Below, piece after piece: positions 7,384 to 10,337 of a stretch of 10,337 nucleotides of DNA; the first letter of the stretch is position 1, and every line of letters begins with the position of its first letter. Under the pieces are notes generated by a model. The model saw only the letters and a list, made by a program, of their open reading frames with translations. It did no database searches and was not told where the DNA came from. The DNA is from Acanthamoeba castellanii str. Neff (Eukaryota; Discosea; Longamoebia; Acanthamoebidae), in the NCBI RefSeq assembly GCF_000313135.1, contig NW_004457636.1:4014-14350 (forward strand). Reading direction: 5' to 3'. The position numbers were made by a program, and so were the translations under genes.

Positions 7384-7673
7384 TTTGCCGGTTTTTGTCC
7401 AGAATTTGCGCGGTTATTGTCGACATCTTCCCGTAGTTACCGCCAACCGGCAAAACAGTAGAACGGGGCCTTAACCTTGTGAACATTAGCTCAAGAAAGT
7501 AACACAACATCTTCGGATGTCAACATGCCCTAAAATTGTCCTCGGCGAATACCAGGACGAGCCCGGAAAGGGTTGTCTCATTTTGGTGGGGGCCCAATTA
7601 ATTAGCTTTATCTGTGTTACCGATACCTGGAAAACAAATAAACTGGGCTCACAGCCAAACCAACATTCAACCC
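7384..7673. promoter_or_regulatory. Right end of the MULE and upstream region of the next gene
   Basis: No gene is visible. It holds an inverted pair TTTGCCGGTT / AACCGGCAAA (7384-7393, 7445-7454), the right terminal repeat (7443-7468), the second copy of GGCGAATACCAGGACG (7544-7559), and an A/T-rich CCAATTAATTAG stretch at 7594-7605, about 70 bp before the ATG at 7674. The promoter of the downstream gene must lie here or inside the transposon end; no clear TATA box or initiator can be picked by eye. Confidence 0.35.
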
Positions 7674-9727
7674 ATGGAAAAGGCGCAGCAAAAGGAAGCG
7701 TCCCAGGACAATGATTCGGCTGACTTCAAGAAGGCGCAAGAAACGACCAAGCGCAAGGAACCTGATGGACCCATCCTCAAGGGGGACACCACCGACCATG
7801 ACCCGCCGGGGAGCAAGAGGCGCCAGCTCAGCTCCGACGATTTCATAGAGGCCAAGGAAGAAGCTGGTACAAGCACAGCGTGGCTAGTGTGAACGTGCTC
7901 TTACCACCAACTAAATTACTGCTTTTAGCGCTCATGAAGCAGGTGGGAGAGATCTCCTCTGGGCATGAAGAAAAGAGAAAAATGGCCCTCGAGGAGCTGC
8001 AAGCGAAGCTACCGAACATGTGTTCCGACCAACGCAAGACCGTTTTGGTGGCGTTGGCGCACGCTGTTCTGCGTGGTGATGGGATTATTCGCCTGGAGGA
8101 GTGGAAGGACCAGCAGCTGTGGGATGATGGCACGGGACTGGCCGCTGTCTTCCGTGCCGCACTTTTGGTCCGCTCCCTTTGCCTTCAGTTTCGCTGTCAT
8201 CGAAGCCATGCTCACAGTTTTTTGGGTGCTAGTCCAAAAATGGGGACAGTGCGATGGGAGACCTTCAGGAGCCGAAGCACTACCGGAAAGCGCTGGCCGG
8301 GGAACTTACACTCAAGGTATTTAGAACTCGATGCGTACTTGTGGTGAATACTCATTTGCGGAACACTGTGAATAGGACTGGGGCGAGGACGAGCGTGTGG
8401 GCGAAGTAAGACTGCAGAGGTGGGCCCTAAGACTCGAAAACGTTCTCCGTCTCCGATTCTCGGGGGATGCAACTCGCTTGCTCGGCCCCGACATGCTCCC
8501 TCCGCTGCACGATCGCCGAAGGGTAATGGACGGCCTCCTCACCCTCGTCAACGACCGCAATAGGCGTGTGCTCAGGCTAGTCAAGGACCCGAAGGAGTGG
8601 CTCGGCCTGATTCACTGGAGAGGAAATCGCAAGGTGACGCTGCATCTCGACCAACCAGTGTCTGGGTCGGCGTCCTCGGTCAATTTGGGGCGAGTCGAGC
8701 TGTCGCTGCAACAGACAGTCGTGCGGCATGCAACTACCAACACGTCGCTGCTGGCAATGATACACGATGCAGTCTCCAGCGAGTTCCTCGAGTTTAAGGC
8801 ACATGCTTCCGCCGACCAATACACGGAAGTCGAACTGGCATGGTTCGGCATCGACCCCACCTCGGTTCCAGCCATTCGGGCCTTTCGCGACGCTTCTGAC
8901 AACGACGGACTAAGATATGAACGTGCCGCCCTGCGAGACAACCGCTACGGCTGCGTGGTCCTCAGCTTCCCACTCTCCACTCTGTTCTCCGGAACGCCGG
9001 AACCGAGCTTGTGGCAGCTGGGCGAGCGGCAATACACGCGAGAGCTCTCCCAGACTGTGCTGCTGGACCCAACAGGCGGCCCCGTGGCGGTCTACAGGCA
9101 GGGCAACGACTGGGCCATAATAGGAAATCAGAGACTGACGCTTCTCTCGGTACGTGGATTGTTCTCTCACCCTTTAGGGTGGCCATCTCGTACGCTGATG
9201 CTGACAATCCATCCAATCATTCCAGCGCGTCGAAAAGTGCAGAAGTGACACGCTCATGTACTCTCTCCCCTACGATCTATGCCCAGAGTGCGTCGATGTG
9301 ACAATCGCGACTGATCAGCGGTGCGCTGTGTCGTGATGGTGCTTTGGACCTGCGGTACAGGTGGCCGTACGACATCCACTACCAACCGGAACGCTGGACG
9401 CACCCCGAGTTTGCCGTGCAGGGCGGCTTTCGCATCCGCCCCGACCAAGGTCTGCGCATCACCTTCGAACCGCACGGCACTGGTGTTTGCGTCAAGGAAA
9501 AACGCGGCCGAACGTGCCACGACTGTGAGCGCAGGGTGAAGAAGACGGCGCAACAAGCGCGCGATGACTTCCTTGCAACGGTCAGAGAAGGTGGCCTCGC
9601 CGCCGTGATGGACGTCCTGCAGTTCCTCCGCGCATGGCCGACGGCGTTCACCGATGCCGACCGGGCTGTCCTTGAAGCCGCGATGCTCCCTCCCCTGCTG
9701 CGAGAGGAGGAGGCTCCCGCGCAGTAA
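7674..9727 (+). CDS. Hypothetical protein, about 583 residues, six exons
   Basis: Proposed exons: 7674-7866, 7929-8167, 8233-8316, 8376-9149, 9226-9320, 9361-9727; total 1752 bases, ending TAA. Introns are 62, 65, 59, 76 and 40 nt with compatible phases. The start is the first ATG of an open frame. The N-terminus is charged and probably disordered, with a basic cluster GSKRRQLSS that could be a nuclear signal. Then comes a helical stretch (MALEELQAKLPNMCSDQRKT) and a long mixed domain from LQRWALRLENVLRLRFSGD onward. Near the C-terminus are two CxxC pairs, LCPECVDV and TCHDCERR, which might bind a metal together. No signal peptide or membrane segment is visible. I recognise no family. The fifth junction is uncertain: either a very short intron (9321-9360) or a one-base frameshift near 9330. 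It converges with the glycoside hydrolase gene; the stops are 92 bp apart. Confidence 0.7.
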
Positions 9728-9819
9728 ACCTCGCGGGGCTCGGTTGTTTGGTGCACACCACAAGCGACACTTTGTGTCCGTGGCAAAAACAAAGAAGGGT
9801 GGTGACAAGAAACTGGTGA

Positions 9820-10337
9820 TCAGGGGAGGGCGGAGAGGCGTTGGGCCTGCCGAGCGAGCAGGCGGCACGCGTCGGAGCCGCAGCTGATGGCGAACCCGTC
9901 GTAGTTGGGGTAGTTGTCCGTCACCAGCATCCAGAAGCTCCACCCGTTGTACCTCGCATTGTACATCGCGTTGGTCCACTGCGTGTAAATATTCACCTGG
10001 TCTGCACAAACATTTATGGAATAGAGGAAAGTGTATGGTATGTAAATAAAACATCTTTGTCTGTATAAAAATAACCAATCAAATAAAGCAAAAAGAAAGT
10101 AAATTGAAAAAAAACAACTACTTCAGATATCAAGTAAAAGCGGGATGTGTACCGTAGGTGATGCCGAACTCCTCCATGACGACGGGCTTGCCGACCTGGT
10201 GCGCCCACTGACTGTGGGTCTGGATCCAGCCGTCGGCCCACTGGACGCTCTTGCTCCACGACGACGGGTACAGGTGCGCCGTGAGGAAGTCGATCGAGCT
10301 CAGTCGCCCGAAGCCGAGCGAGTCCACGCCCGCATAG
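9820..10337 (-). CDS. Glycoside hydrolase family 5 (mannanase/cellulase type), C-terminal part
   Basis: An enzyme expected to cleave beta-1,4-linked mannan or glucan. Two exons are seen: 10337-10153 (continuing beyond the window) and 10001-9820, ending TGA, joined by a 151-nt A/T-rich intron (donor GTACAC, acceptor TTTGTGCAG, phase 1). Motifs: GVDSLGFG, DFLTAHLYPSSW (the His-x-Tyr of the GH5 active site), WIQTHSQWAHQVGKPVVMEE followed by FG, where the second Glu of EEFG is the expected nucleophile, then NGWSFWMLVTDNYPNYDGF, a substrate-site Trp region. The acid/base NEP motif and any signal peptide would be off the right edge. HLYP plus EEFG fit GH5 endo-mannanases best; cellulase is the alternative. 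A C-terminal CGSDACRLL segment could hold a disulfide, as in secreted enzymes. Confidence 0.85.
10002..10152 (-). other. Long A/T-rich intron in the GH5 gene
   Basis: This 151-nt intron is twice the length of most here and strongly A/T-rich on both strands, with runs of A and several AATAAA-like words on the plus strand. The exons on either side join in phase to give EEFGITY followed by DQVNIYTQW. Confidence 0.75.

Larger units (their letters stand above)
3779..7468 (-). mobile_element. Mutator-like (MULE) DNA transposon, decayed
   Basis: An element of about 3.7 kb is bounded by degenerate inverted ends. Left 3779-3804 (CCCCGTTCTACCGTTTACCC and on) matches the complement of 7443-7468 at 22 of 26 positions. 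Weaker similarity continues inward (GAAGATTTCG at 3813-3822 against GAAGATGTCG in the complement of 7421-7430), suggesting long terminal repeats as in MULEs. Inside is a minus-strand transposase pseudogene with a Mutator-type core, flanked on both sides by 24-bp tandem repeats in the same orientation. The interior is CpG-starved while both ends keep CpG. I found no matching 8-11 bp target-site duplication immediately outside the repeats, so the exact ends are uncertain. Confidence 0.6.

Noticed and set aside
9254..10078. Long minus-strand open frame of 274 codons
   Set aside because: It runs antisense through the conserved-looking plus-strand exons and across the GH5 stop and intron; an open antisense frame is common in GC-rich exons.

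Overview
The window is eukaryotic nuclear DNA, most likely from a protist. Genes are broken by short GT-AG introns (mostly about 60-100 nt), exons are GC- and CpG-rich, and several introns are filled with GTGTCGTG-type simple repeats. I lean towards an Acanthamoeba-like amoebozoan, but this is a guess from style. No marker gene fixes the lineage, and a fungus or another protist is possible.

Layout. (1) 1-2090: the 3' two thirds of a FAD/NAD(P)-dependent oxidoreductase gene (pyridine nucleotide-disulfide type, close to the NADH-dehydrogenase-like domain that accompanies selenide water dikinase). Six exons lie on the + strand up to 1454. The last two exons lie on the - strand (2015-1451), between 22-bp inverted repeats at 1460-1481 and 2051-2072. 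The simplest reading is a local inversion of the gene's 3' end: flipping it back restores reading phase and yields a 62-nt intron. (2) About 2100-7470: transposon-derived DNA with almost no CpG. It holds unrecognised - strand coding remnants (about 2500-3665), a small inverted-repeat-bounded element (2325-2503), and a decayed Mutator-like (MULE) transposon. The MULE has degenerate terminal inverted repeats near 3779-3804 and 7443-7468, a - strand transposase pseudogene (7305-4479), and two clusters of 24-bp tandem repeats. (3) 7674-9727: a six-exon + strand gene for an unrecognised protein of about 583 residues, whose start codon is about 200 bp from the transposon end. (4) 9820-10337: the 3' end of a - strand GH5-type mannanase/cellulase gene, converging tail to tail with gene 3.

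The main story is damage by and around mobile DNA. CpG loss is extreme inside the elements (no CG from 2239 to 3686, none from 4284 to 4987) and stops abruptly at CpG-rich segments next to the terminal repeats. In-frame stops in the element genes are all TGA where CGA would keep the frame open, and one altered acidic residue in the transposase also fits CpG decay. This suggests cytosine methylation followed by deamination, or a CpG-targeted repeat-induced mutation process. No complete new system is visible. The most notable items are the in-gene inversion, the CpG deserts with spared ends, and the repeat architecture of the MULE.
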